Assembly (NCBI GenBank): GCA_027924585.1
Contig: BSBM01001444.1
Location: 1,240,001 to 1,304,000, forward strand
Source of the DNA: Larix kaempferi
Taxonomy: Eukaryota; Streptophyta; Pinopsida; Pinales; Pinaceae
DNA length: 64,000 bases
Direction of reading: 5' to 3'
The position numbers and the translations under genes are program-made. Shown here piece by piece: positions 39,705-50,840 of this stretch; the first letter of the stretch is position 1; each line of letters starts with the position of its first letter. A model generated the notes under the pieces. The model worked only from the letters and a program-made list of their open reading frames with translations. It searched no databases and was not told where the DNA came from.

Positions 39705-40797
39705 GGTCCATTCCAACACAGGGAATAAGCACGTTCCACAAAAGAACCATCCCACAATGCGACACACTCCATAAAGGAATAGAATAAAAATTATGAATGG
39801 AGTTTATTCACCACTCCTAGTTGACCACCCTGAAGATGATCCCAAGAATAACAAACACCCTGTATAAATCTACAACACACATCAACTCCTATTTGGATGA
39901 CTTGAAGATGAATCCCACGAATGACAAACATCCTGTAGAAATCCGCAACGCGATGAGACCGAGGCGACCTCGAGAAACCATATACTCCTCCAACCTTCAT
40001 GCTGGCCGAGACATGGCACTGGAATTTGTTCAGGCAATCCAAATCCTAAGCAAGCAACTACAAACAAGTTGGAAGATTGATACATATGCAAAATAAAATA
40101 AAACTATGAACTGAAAGCAATAACAAGCGGGTAATATCTGGCCACACGTTTGGATGAAGTGTTCCCAATTGTCCTAGAGGTAGTATCTTCCCACAGGAGG
40201 CTTCCAACACAGTCCGGCGAGTAAATGCAACTATGTAGTAAATCATAGATACTAAGTGTGGGTTGCAAGAATCTATCGTGCAGGTAGAGGACCACCGAGA
40301 GCAGAGAAAAAGGAGGGAATCCGAAGCACAATAGAAAAAAGGTAAACTCATAGTTGTTTGACCTAAAGATGAATCCCATGAATGATAAACACCCTGTAGA
40401 AATCCGCAACGCAATCTAATCGAGGCGCTCTGTAGAAACCCTAATCTCCTCTAAACTGCATGGTGGGAAGAACCTGACAATGGAAGTTGATCAGGCTCTC
40501 CAAATCCTAAGTTGAGTTGAGCTTTGACCTTGTTAATGTTTATAGCAGCATAACCAGGATCACTAAAAGAATGGCAAAGCACAGAAACAAAATGAGTGTC
40601 GAGCTCGTTTAAACCATGATGATAAGAACACTCATCTCCCAACCATAGGCAAAGCTATTTGTCTCCCCCGAGCTCAGACCTTCCAATAAAGAACGATGTA
40701 CATCCGGATAATAGTAGCGCAAACCCAAGAAAACAAGGGAGAAACTTCTCCAATAGTGGAGAACCCCAAAAAATCAGTCTCTTAACTGAAGTAGCGA
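39705..40797. repeat. Displaced array copy with an older structure
   Basis: It begins at GGTCCATTCCAACACAGGG (unit coordinate about 2805) and runs to CTTAACTGAAGTAGCGAA in the same orientation as the array. It follows half B at first. Where half B in the array switches to the 670-base block, this copy instead continues GAGTGTCGAGCTCGTTTAAACC...GATAATAGTAGCGC, the half-A arrangement. Its first 690 bases overlap in unit coordinates with the end of the array at 36497, so it is a separate copy and not the other side of a simple insertion. Confidence 0.88.
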
Positions 40798-43202
40798 AAT
40801 AGGAATGGATTGCTAGGAAATAGGAGAAAGAGGAGGGCTATGATGTGAAAAGAGGTGGAGGGGGTAAGGTGGTGGAAATTGTTTGTGCCATGTGTCAATG
40901 AGTAAACTCCTCCATGATTAAGAGGTGATTGCACTAGATACCACCTTGGCCAATAAATGTATATTGCATCTCCTATGCACATCATTATATAAGCCTCATT
41001 TTGTTATTTGGAAGTTTCTTATCCCATTCTCTTCCCTTGTTTTGGGATTGTCAATAGTGTTTTTCTTCGTGGTTTGGATGTTATGTGATGTGGATGTTAC
41101 AAATTCTATGTTGTTTGTGAGCCACATGGGGACAAGAACACACAAAGCCTCTAAGTTATTGTCAGCATGAGACCCTAGGAGAGATGTTGCAATAAACCTA
41201 CTACCATGCATTGAGGCTCAATCCCTATGATTTGTATATTGCTCGAATCTACTCAATAGGAGGTCTAGCATTGCGAACCTTGGTGAGTAGAGTTACCTAT
41301 GCATAACCCTTACCATACTTGTAGCTTGCTTGGGATTTCTCTATCAAATTTGTAGCCTAGCTATGAATGTCTCCTTGGGCAATAGGAGCCTTGACAATGG
41401 AATGACCAAGCTAGTGCTAGTGTTGGCGGCAAGGAAATAATCATATGTTGAGTGAGTGTAGGTAGAGGATGTTGTGTGATTTAGCATTGGGATTCATGGT
41501 ATTTGCTATTTTTTGGCTTGGATCATGTGGCATTATCTAGGGTGTGTTGAGAGAGATAATCAGTACGCATGGACGTACCCTCACCACCTAACAGCCCAAC
41601 TCAAGGGTGGCATATGTAGTGGATGCCTATGTCGTAAATCGCTCCTACAAAACCATTTCGTATGTTCACATTTTGTGCATATAAGTATTCAGTCATTAAT
41701 ATATATATGATGTGTCCATACGGTGAATTGTAATGGTTTGCACGTGATAAATTTATTTGCCAAAGTCGTTTTAGCTTAAATTTAATATTATGCATATCTT
41801 TAATTTGGAATGCATTATGAGCAGGTAAATGGATTGTTGAAAGTTTGATGTAAGAGTATCAGTAGGATTTTGGTTGATCTGGTTCCAACAATACATCGAC
41901 ATGAAGGCAGTCAGGTACATGACAATACGTCTACCTTAGATTATAAATGTTAACAAATAGGTAAACAGTAATTTATTGAACAACATCCAAGGTTGCCAAG
42001 GCAATCCTCTATTATTTCTCTCAAAAATATCTTTAGAGTCTTAGACCTATGACTAAGCATTCAGTCCATGTGCAAAGATTTGGATCATACAACAAACGAA
42101 TTCAACATTTATACATATAAAGTCTATGTTGCATATAAAGTCTCTTCGCCACATCCCAGAGACTTGGGGACCCCTAGGAAACATCCCTTAATCCACCGAG
42201 GACTTCAATGGGGACTACTGGTTGTGCCCAAAATGTTCCCATCAGATTTCGGCGCTGTTCTGGGAAGATTTTCAGGACGTTCCAAGTAGATTTCAGAGAT
42301 ATCCCGGGCAGATTTTAGAGATGTTCGGGCATGTATCTTTAGTTTCAACGATGGACAATATGATCATTTATCCCATCCATATTTTTTGTATTATTCTGAA
42401 TCTGTACAAGTTGCAGTTCAAAATATGGGGTTGTATGATGGGTTTTGATTTGGGTTTCTAGTAATTTAACTATTGTCTTTTCAGCAACATCATTACAAGC
42501 AGCAAAGTCTCCACCATGTCAACAAACCAAGAAATGCAACAACCCAAAGGTCTGATCCTTCTGGGTACTGCTCTTGTTTTTCTCATTTGTACGGTCATCT
42601 TAGCTTTTACATATTGCACATAGGTGTCCTGGAGTTATTCAAGTTCAGCTCTTCCCCCATCCCAACCTCGAGCACTGTGAAAACAATTGGATAGTAAAGA
42701 CTTGGATTGGGTACTAAACGTTTGAATAAATTCCTATTCAATATCTTTTTCAATCTGAAATATGAATCTAATCTCGTTACAGAATGTAAGCATGTATATC
42801 CCAAAGTGTTTTGTAGTGGTTTTCAACACAGTTGTTAAAACATGTAAACCTATTGAGAAGGGAATGCCTTTTAACCTAATCATCATAAACAAGAAATACA
42901 ACGAAGAAAAGTTGTTACAGAGATGAGCATTCTTCTCATAGACCCTTCATGGACCTTACTGCAAATTGAAAATAGTTATACTTAAGTTTCCTAAAGCTAA
43001 ACTGCATTTTGCTCATGTCCAAGTGCCAATAATGGAATGTCACTCAAGCCCTTTTCTGATTTGCTTGAGCTTTTCAAAAGTATCAAGTGTAAGGGTTGTG
43101 CATAATACTATATAGTGTAGACCACTGTGGTGACAAGCAACTACAAATGTTTATGGTGAATTCTAACTTTTTAAACTTTTTAAATATTTATTAGTTTCAA
43201 TC
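40798..43202. other. No gene recognised
   Basis: About 2.4 kb of non-coding DNA. The open frames are short and unlike known families. I see no repeat boundaries or RNA genes. If the TBL exon to the right is part of an intact gene, its next exon should lie in this direction, but I found no block resembling the rest of the GDSL-like domain. Confidence 0.5.
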
Positions 43203-43223
43203 TATATATATATATATATATAT
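43203..43223. repeat. (TA)10 microsatellite
   Basis: Ten perfect TA dinucleotides plus a final T. The adjacent 43240-43320 stretch is rich in CCCC runs (CCGTCCCC, CCACCCCAGGG, CATCCCCC). Confidence 0.9.
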
Positions 43224-43551
43224 CATTGTCGTTCCCAACATGCCGTCCCCTGAAAAAATTGGGGGTATGCTCTAGCCACCCCAGGGACACATCCCCCTCT
43301 CTCCACCGTTCCCCCATCTCCAAAACCAATTCAAGTTAGTTTTATACATCTTTATCATAACCTGGTAATTTTTGAAGAACTTATAAGAAAAGCCCAAAAC
43401 AATGACACTTGATTGCAAATTAATGTATCAAAAAGGCATATGCAAGTAAGCCAAAATGAAAAAATTTACTTGCTATCTTCTATTCATGTTAGCATCTAGC
43501 TGAAAACGATAACTGAATTATAATCTAACAAGAGAAAAGAAAAGAACTAAC

Positions 43552-43829
43552 CTGCCACAGTATGCACATCATTGACTCCATCTGATTTCTAGCAACAAAG
43601 TCACCCACAAAAGCAAGGGTTTTTCCATGCATTAGTTCCAGAAACTTGTGTGCATCAAATCTTGGCAGATCACAACTCGTAGGTTGCCACCTCCAATTTT
43701 CATAATCCTTATCTAGCCTCCCATTACCTTGGCAATTTTGTGCTTCTGTCAATACTGGACAAGAATCATTCTTATATAAAGGCCCAAGAGAGTCATGCAC
43801 CCATTTTCCTTGGAAGAGGTCACACTTTC
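43552..43829 (-). CDS. TBL/DUF231 O-acetyltransferase, single internal exon
   Basis: A 278-base exon bounded on the minus strand by an acceptor (TATGTGCAG at 43830 and above) and a donor (GTTAGT below 43552). It encodes about 92 residues. CDLFQGKWVHDS and the Cys-rich stretch (QNCQGNGR, NWRWQP, CDLPRFDA) are the PMR5 N-terminal domain of the trichome-birefringence-like family. KTLAFVGDFVARNQMES is the start of the GDSL-like acyltransferase domain. These Golgi membrane enzymes O-acetylate cell-wall xylan, xyloglucan or pectin; this exon does not show which. The catalytic GDS motif reads GDF (codon at 43597-43599), so the nucleophilic Ser is Phe. The first exon with the membrane anchor and the later exons with the DxxH motif were not found. 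It is either a pseudogene exon or part of a gene with long introns. Confidence 0.85.
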
Positions 43830-45331
43830 CTGCACATACCAAAAATGGTTAGGAAATCAAAAAGAAATAAAGACATCATATGTTTTTGTCCCAAAATTTT
43901 AATAAAATCACATGTATGTTTAATCATAAGGAAGTTTCCCAGTGTTAATGAAATTACACAATCGGCAAATCTTCATTGAAGAACTTATCCCAGTTATAAG
44001 TTGTCTCTCCATTTCATAGGTCGTTTCTTTCAATTTTAGTTCTTATTATACTCAAACATTAGATTATCGAGTTGGAATCAATCAATCTTTCTTTTATTAA
44101 AATTTCATATAAAACCAGCTTTTTTTAGAGTTAGAATCCTCAAATTTGCCATCCTCAAACCGAATTTAGCATTTTCTACCATGATGCCTCTTCTATAGCT
44201 TAAATTATGAGCTGGAAGACATGACTCTTAAATGATTTTCTAGTCTATCAACAGTTAGGTTTTGATAGCATCTATATTAAGTTTTTAACAAAAGGGTTGG
44301 AATATCTGAATCTATCACTGAGTTTTGGCTAGTATACCTAGGGTTGCATTATGATGATGTCAACTTCACTATAAATGCACAATTTTTGGATTATATATCA
44401 TTTTCTGAATTTTGTAAACCTAGCAGCATTTGAAAATGAAATTAGTTAGACTATGAAACAACCAATAGTATTGGGTTAAGGATGCATTATTACTCTCTCC
44501 TAGACAAACAACCTTTATTTATATGTTTTTGGAAATTGACAAGATATTTTTTAGTTAAGTAGATCCCATGACCATTAGGAATGTGCCATTCTATTTTAAA
44601 TAGGAACACTTGAAATCATGGCAGATAGAAGTGGAAGGTGGAGCCTGCTCTCAAAACAAGGTGCTATTTTCCTATTGAAAAAAGAAACATAAGCAGGTCA
44701 ATTGACACAAGGATTTAGATTATTTTCTAGGCCATTGTTGTTCCATTGCAAATGGCTAGAGTTTTAAAAAGACTCACACTCCACTCTGCATGGACAAATG
44801 ATTTAATTTAAATGAAGAAATCAGAGCCAAACTTGAAAGATTTTGCCTTGGCTTTTCTAATTCAGGCTATTACTGGCCCAGAATTCCAATACACAATCGC
44901 TGAACTGTTCAGCATAAAAATATAACCTGGGAAAGAAAAATGCTTTACCAAACATTATTAACCATAATTTAGCTGCAGAAAACATTTGTAAAAATGTTGA
45001 ACTTAGTATAAGTCCAAGAAAATTACAAGGAAAAACAGGTATGTACATTTAAGGGAAACAACCCTAATACAGAGTCAAGTTGATTTTAAAGGTAGAAGGA
45101 ATTTTTTAAATCTTAACCAAAAAGTATTGTAATATATTCTTTATAGTGATGATGCATAGATGTTTTCTATTTTACATCAGAGAGATATACCATGAAGGTG
45201 CTTCCTTCTCAACAAGACTAGGAATTCCAAACAAAAGTCCTAAGAAGTTGAACAGTGGGATTCCTGACAGAGGCTTGGCAGGAGCACCCTAGGGTTTACA
45301 GACGGGAAGCTTTTCCAGCTGTCATAAATGG
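43830..45331. other. Non-coding, AT-rich, no gene recognised
   Basis: The stretch upstream of the TBL exon on its own strand. I found no exon for a TBL membrane anchor. Nothing else is recognisable. Confidence 0.5.
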
Positions 45332-45904
45332 ATGTTAAAAGGGTGGATGGAGGCCCCTCCACCTATCAAGATGGACATTGACCGGAGGCCTGACAAGGGC
45401 CCATTTCCTAATGATCGATGGTCCTCAAGGGGAAGACCTCCCAAGTACCCGTGGTCCACCTTTGGGGTTCCCTGCATTGAATATCTGCTTAGATATATCA
45501 GTAAAAAGAGAGTTTGTAAAGATGACCAAATATTGCCTATGATACCCAAACAATGCTTAAGAAAGGTAGACAAAGACACCAGAGTGGAGATTAAATCAGG
45601 GAAACTTCAAGACAAGATGGAATTTCTCCACAATCATGCCTTGATCTGCTGATTCCTGTCTATTTTTCCTCCAAAGCCAACTCTTAGATGGTGGATATCC
45701 ACAATGTGGAATATGGAAGGAGGGATAGATCCAAATCTGTATGCAAAACAGTTTTCCGTGGCAATTTTTGCAAGCAAGGACAGACCAGATCGGTGGGCCC
45801 TGCTACCCCTCATATTGTACAAGGGTTACCCTTGCAATTTTCAATCACAAAGATCGAGCTTGCAGAAGAGATCCCAATTTTCTGTTTTTGATATTGGGGA
45901 TTGA
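45332..45904 (+). pseudogene. DUF4283-like LINE ORF1 remnant, one stop
   Basis: From an ATG at 45332 one frame runs 191 codons to TGA at 45902, broken only by TGA at 45650-45652. The part around the stop (MEFLHNHALIC, then FLSIFPPKPTLRWWISTMW, NLYAKQFSVAIFASKDRPDR) has the spacing of DUF4283, the RNA-binding-like domain of plant LINE ORF1 and related proteins: a small hydrophobic helix, a Trp-rich segment, then a hydrophobic strand followed by a D-R pair. The N-terminal 80 residues are Pro- and Lys-rich and not recognised. There is no CCHC knuckle or reverse transcriptase downstream on this strand. Most likely a truncated LINE copy; the family call is from pattern only. Confidence 0.4.
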
Positions 45905-46037
45905 TATTCAATAGAGCATTTACAATTTCCTAGGAGAAGAGATCCCAATGAATTTCTACTAGAATGAACAAGGCAAATACAAAAACTACTTGCAGAAAAT
46001 ATATTTTTCTTTACATGATGCTTATCTTTTTGTCTCA
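45880..46037. repeat. Dispersed ~160-base repeat, copy 1
   Basis: It runs from TTCTGTTTTTGATATTGGGG to GCTTATCTTTTTGTCTCA. Related copies lie at 62151-62310 (nearly full length) and, as partial copies sharing GAATTTCTACTAGAATGAAC, at 60690-60736 and 62448-62533. The first bases overlap the end of the ORF1-like frame, so that frame ends inside the repeat. Confidence 0.85.
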
Positions 46038-46203
46038 TTAATTAAGTCCACCAATTGCAACTTCAAGATGCAAAGAACACTTTCAACAGTGACTATATAC
46101 ACTCTCAACAGTGTTGCTAAAAATGCATTGTTTCACCCTAGAATAGCTCCTTGAAAATTCTTCCATGCAAAAATTATGTATGTATCTATGTAATTATAGA
46201 TCG

Positions 46204-46300
46204 GACAGCGTGGGACAAACTGTGTTTATTTCCATTTTAGTTATATATGTTTCATTGCAGATCATCTTGATAGTCTGAGTTAGACATGGAAAAGAGCTAA
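46204..46300. repeat. 97-base direct repeat, copy 1
   Basis: It starts GACAGCGTGGGACAAACTG and ends GGAAAAGAGCTAA. The second copy, 1038 bases to the right, differs at only a few positions. No element ends were recognised. Confidence 0.85.
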
Positions 46301-47241
46301 AATTGCATAGTTGGCACACACCAGTTGTGATTATGGCCCATTTCGATTTTGGTTGTCTATGGTTAAATTTAGAATGCATGTTAGTCCATAGATCAGAAAA
46401 TATTGAAGATCTAAGCTCCCCACTTCCTCGAGGATGGCATAGAGGGGTCTAGATACACCACCTATGCACACAAATACACCTTCACACAGACCCACCTACT
46501 TGTCTAAATATTTCCAGAATTGGATTATGCATTGTAGGAGGAAAATAGAAACATGGTACTGAATGCTAATAATAACAATAATAAACAAAGGTGACCCTTT
46601 TCAAAGAAATCCAAACACAAAATCCTAGTCCACTGGTGCAAACTTCGATATAGAACATAATGAAAATGGTAGTCATATCCAGTATATTTTAACTCTCTCA
46701 ATACATATGGACAATAATGGTTTTTCAGGTTACCACCCTATATATTCAAAAAATTCATTCTAGCATCAGCTATAGAGAAAAAATCCAATGGACCAACTAC
46801 TCACATATCTGACTTGCTACAATCAGGGCATGTTTGTTGAAGAATTCAGATAGGATTTTTGAGCTTGTGCACAAGGCAGAATGCCTAAACAAAGAGGCGT
46901 ACAAGAAACTAACATCATCAAAATTGTAGCCTTCCTCACAACATGCATAATGAAGGAAATATTGTTTGACAAACCCTCTTTGGAGGAATTATAGTCTGCT
47001 ATATAATGGAATTCCTATATATCTGAACATCCACAGGTAGGTCCATCAGCCTATGAATACCTTGAATGGAAATCAAAGCAATCAGTATAAGTTTGTGATA
47101 TTCAACCATAAATTGAGGAGACTAAAAGAAAAGGTACTATGGCAATACATCAAGAATAATTAGGACATCTCTGAATTAAACCTATCCACAACTAATACAC
47201 ATATAAATTAGCAACAAAATAAAATTAAGTGAGGAAATTAT
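46301..47241. other. Non-coding spacer between 97-base repeats
   Basis: No gene, RNA or further repeat was recognised. Confidence 0.5.
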
Positions 47242-47338
47242 GACAGCGTGGGACAAACTGAGTTTATTTCCATTTTGGTTATATATGCTTCATTGCAGAT
47301 CATCTTGATAATCTGAGTTAGACATGGAAAAGAGCTAA
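47242..47338. repeat. 97-base direct repeat, copy 2
   Basis: A copy of 46204-46300 in the same orientation, with for example T to A after CAAACTG and TAGTCTG to TAATCTG. Confidence 0.85.
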
Positions 47339-47550
47339 CACAAGCCCGAGAATATGAGTATTGAACTAAGGGCATAATCCCTCACATGTGTTTCAATTAA
47401 GGGGCCTTGTATTAAGTAGTTGGGCTAAAATAGTATAGAAAATGTTATGTCTTGTTCTTTGACACTCTAGCTCATCTATAACATAGGTATTTTGAACACT
47501 AACTGCAAAGAGTGGAATATGAATTTCAATGATGCAGCTTCTACTTCACG

Positions 47551-48957
47551 ATGTACGTGGAACTATCACCCAAGCGGCCATGGTGGAAGGAATTTTTGGT
47601 AGAATTTGACATGACCATTGAGTACCGAGTGGGTAGAATTAACGTAGCTACCAATTCCTTGAGAGGAAAGGCACAACCTGAATCCTTGAGACGAGGACGA
47701 GTTGTTAGTGCTGACATGAACTCAAGTGCAGGTTTTTACCAACTTGCATTAGAGGAAAAAGGAAGGGTTTTAGTTGGATCCCTCCTCAAGGAACATCATG
47801 AAGTAGTGAAGCAAGGCAAGATGATGAAGTTTTGGGTAGATAGCGAACTTCTGCACTTTGGTGATTGCATCTATGTGTGAAAGTCATCTAATCTTAGAAA
47901 ATATCTCTTAAAGGAGTGTCACGATTCACCTTGGGCTAGGAACCTAGGACAATGGAGAATGGTTGCATTGTTGGATAGAGGCTACTATTGGGAATTTGGG
48001 AGCATATGTGAATGGATGTAAAGGAGTATGCCAATACTTGTCTTGTGTGCCAACAAGACAAGGTAGATACCAAAATGAAGGTTGGCCCATTATAAACTTT
48101 GATAGTACCGGAGAGACCTTGGGTAAGTATCTCTATGCAATTCATCACTCATATACCTATTTCACAAGGGTACAATGGGATTTTTTTATATCGTGGATAG
48201 GTTTTCCAAGTATTCAATCTTCGTGCCAATGAAGGTGTCTTATGTTGTAGAAGAGATTGTGAAGCTATATTTCAAGAATATTGTGAAGTACTAGGGTTTG
48301 TCATTAAGTATTGTGTCAGACAGAGACACAAGGTTCACTGGGAAGCTTTGGACAGAGTTGTTCAAGCTTGTTGGAACCAAGTTGTTAATGAGTTCAAGTT
48401 ATCTCCCATAGACCAATGGGAAAACAAAATGCATAAATGGCCTTTTGGAATACTACCTTAGGCATTTTGTGCAAGTAGATCAATCAAACTGGCTAGATTT
48501 TTTGGATGCCGCCCCGTTCAACTACAACATGAAAAAGCGTTCTGCAATGGGATAATATCCATTTGAGGTGGAAAATGGGCACCAACCATTGGCTCCAAAC
48601 ATAGTTTTGCAAGGCTATTATGGAAAAAACCTATCAGCCATGGGATTCATGAAGGAATGGCATGGCAGGTTGGAAATGGCTTGTGTTCAACTAATAAACA
48701 CAACTAAGAGGATTAAACAATGGGAAGACTATGATAGAAGGGAACCATATTTCAATGTGGGTGACATGGTCTTGTTGAAGTTGGGAAGAGAACATTTCAA
48801 GCCACTAAGTGGCATGGCTAGTACTTTGCTGCAATGGTTTCAGGGGCCATTCAAGGTACTTGAGAAGATAAAAAAATTTCACCTAACGATTGGAGCTTCC
48901 AGAGCACATGAGAGAACATTATTTGGTTCTCCATATCTGTCAGCTGAATCCATGTAG
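47551..48957 (+). pseudogene. Ty3/gypsy pol remnant: RNase H tail and integrase
   Basis: Across several frames this reads as the end of a plant Ty3/gypsy polyprotein. It opens with the RNase H end and linker (EFDMTIEYRVGRINVATNSL, usually followed by an ADALSR-type motif). It continues with the integrase N-terminal region (KECHDSPW, LLDRGYYWE, CLVC-like CVPTRQ). The integrase core follows (RFSKYSIFVPMKV, IVSDRDTRFTGK, LFKLVGTKLLMSSSY, then INGLLEYYLRHFVQ) and then the C-terminal module (NVGDMVLLKLGREHFKPL). The copy is dead: stops at 47878, 48291 and 48556, frameshifts between 47880 and 48300, a loss just before the RFSKYS segment, and Lys where the catalytic Glu after the second Asp should be. 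No reverse transcriptase, gag or LTR pair is attached, so it is a fragment. Confidence 0.88.
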
Positions 48958-49833
48958 ATTTAATAACAATGGTCCAAGTCAGGTCAAACCAACCCAATCT
49001 CTTGCAATGATAGAAAACAGGCTAGAGTACAGCATAACAGACCTATACGAGATTAGCTAGTACAGAATAGCACTGCCTACCATAGCACGTTCGTTTGTGG
49101 CATATGAAACAATACCCCTAATTTCAAAAAATATTGGAAAACAAAATTCCCAAACTCGCTTTTTTTAACCCCCTCCCAATATGCCTTCCCAATTTTAAAA
49201 AACCCCTAATACCCCTATAATATTCTATGTATCCATTTTTTCATTTACAATTTTTATACCCCTTTATATATCTACCTAGTATATTGGCATGATACCGTGG
49301 GCTTGACTAAACCTCCGAAGGCCTGTAATAGGCACGAGTGGTTGGGTATTCAAGCACCCAAGGCCTATCGAGGGCCTATAACAGGCCGTGGAGGTGCTCT
49401 GGAGGCTTAGAGCCTCCCAAGGCACCCTGGGGGCTTGGACACCTTCATATTTTTATAGCCTTCTTGTTCTATAAGAATCCAGTATGACTAAGGGCATGTA
49501 TGCATGGCCTACTCAACTTAGAGAAGAAAATGCTTATATGAAATGCAGTATTAGACAGAAAGTTTAAAATTTATATTGAAGATGAAAAAAAACTTTCCAA
49601 AAGCGAAGAATTTAGGGTTCCTTACTTCTGACGACCTTCTAGTCTCTGTCGACGTTTTGACAGGTTGGGGTAAACCAATGCCACATTTGAGAATCTAATA
49701 GGCTGAGATGGTTGCGATAATCTTGCAAAAACTAAGAAACCAAAGTGAAGATATGTCTATCTTATCAGAATACATTAGTGATAAATTGGAAAAAAAAGTA
49801 AGGAATATAAAATGTTTTGTGGTCATCCTATAC
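48958..49833. other. Non-coding stretch with a GC-rich patch
   Basis: Nothing coding is recognised. It includes a GC-rich patch (about 49290-49440) with repeated AGGCCT words. Confidence 0.5.
49321..49386. repeat. Imperfect inverted repeat (13-base arms)
   Basis: GCCTGTAATAGGC at 49321-49333 and GCCTATAACAGGC at 49374-49386 are reverse complements except at one base. They are separated by 40 bases in a GC-rich patch that also holds GAGGCTTAGAGCCTC near 49403. No associated gene. Confidence 0.7.
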
Positions 49834-49927
49834 CTGCACCACTCATGAAGACAAAGATGAGCGTTCCAATCAGAGCATTTAAATTCGCTACAACTAAGGT
49901 ATATGGTGACAGAGGTGCAAGCTCAGG
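49834..49927 (-). CDS. Exon-like block of an unrecognised membrane protein
   Basis: A 94-base open block on the minus strand with an acceptor (GGCTTGTAG) and a donor (GTATAGG). It encodes PELAPLSPYTLVVANLNALI followed by GTLIFVFMSGAG, a good transmembrane helix. It lies downstream, in transcript order, of the similar coding-like block at 50042-50340, and the two may belong to one gene. I do not recognise the family. Confidence 0.4.
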
Positions 49928-50041
49928 CTACAAGCCTGTTGAGAGGGAAACACTAAACATAAAGACTTGAAAGAGCGTTGTCCAAGACAATTGAAGCCCT
50001 GTTACTCCAGCCTCTTTGCTCTCCTCTGCATATTGGAAAAA

Positions 50042-50340
50042 CTAGCGAGCTGTTTCCTCCAATGCCAATCCTTGAAGCTCTGGAAGATATAATAAAGTGA
50101 ATATCATGCTCAGCAAAATAGGGGGGGCAAACATTGCCAATGCAAATTCTGGCGAAGAGATTTTTAGCATATAAGTATAAAAATCATGTATCAGTGTCAT
50201 AACTCCTTGATCTTCCTGCATGATTGTGAAGTTTTTTATTCCTACCATCCCTTTGAATTCTGGAAGATCCGATGTCTTATATGACTCAAATTCATCCTCA
50301 CTTTCCCCCTCATCATCTGCAAGTAAATCATTGAACTTGC
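50042..50340 (-). CDS. Coding-like block of an unrecognised membrane protein
   Basis: An open minus-strand block with amino-acid composition typical of real coding sequence. An acidic stretch (DDEGESEDEFESYK) is followed by TSDLPEFKGMVGIKNFTIMQ and then a hydrophobic segment FALAMFAPPILLSMIFTLLY, likely a membrane helix, ending LPELQGLALEETAR before a TAG. A possible acceptor TTACTTGCAG precedes the acidic stretch. After the TAG a related frame continues (QYAEESKEAG, TLFQVFMFSVSLS), so either an intron border is missed or the stop is disabling. The family is not recognised. Confidence 0.35.
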
Positions 50341-50388
50341 TGGATACTATGTCTGTAACCTGACCTGCTGTGGTAGCAACCTGTAACA

Positions 50389-50613
50389 GGTTCTTCCTCA
50401 ACCATGATCAATTCCCAACAATCATTTCCAAGTTCAAACACCATCCTTCTCAAATATGGCAAAGCAAGTGTTGGAAATTTGTCGTTTTGCACGGGAGGAG
50501 GAAGCTGACTCTGCCTTTGTTCATGTATGTTTCTAACAGTTCATCCCACATGGTGCTGGGGCCTACCATCATCTCTCTCAAACAATTGAGATCTTATAAT
50601 TGGGTGGTGGACA
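50389..50613. repeat. 225-base tandem duplication, copy 1
   Basis: It starts GGTTCTTCCTCAACCATGATC. The adjacent copy starts at 50614 and differs at about one base in fifteen. On the minus strand both copies read as coding-like peptide (PTLALPYLRRM in one, PTLALSYLRRM in the other), so a small exon may have been duplicated. It borders the unrecognised membrane-protein block. Confidence 0.85.
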
Positions 50614-50840
50614 GGTTCTTCCTAAACCATAATCAATTCCCAACAATCATTTCCAACTTCAAACAACATCCTCCTTAGATATGACAGTGCAAGTGTTGGA
50701 AATTTGTCATTTTGCACGGGAGGAGGAAGCTCACTCTGCTTTCGTTCATGTCTCTTTCTAACAGTTCAACCCACATGGTGTTGGGGCCTATCATCATCTC
50801 TCTCAGACAATTGAGATCTTATAATTGGGTGGGGGAGGTG
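50614..50840. repeat. 225-base tandem duplication, copy 2
   Basis: Second copy, in the same orientation, ending near AATTGGGTGGGGGAGG. The divergence from copy 1 shows the duplication is not recent. Confidence 0.85.
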
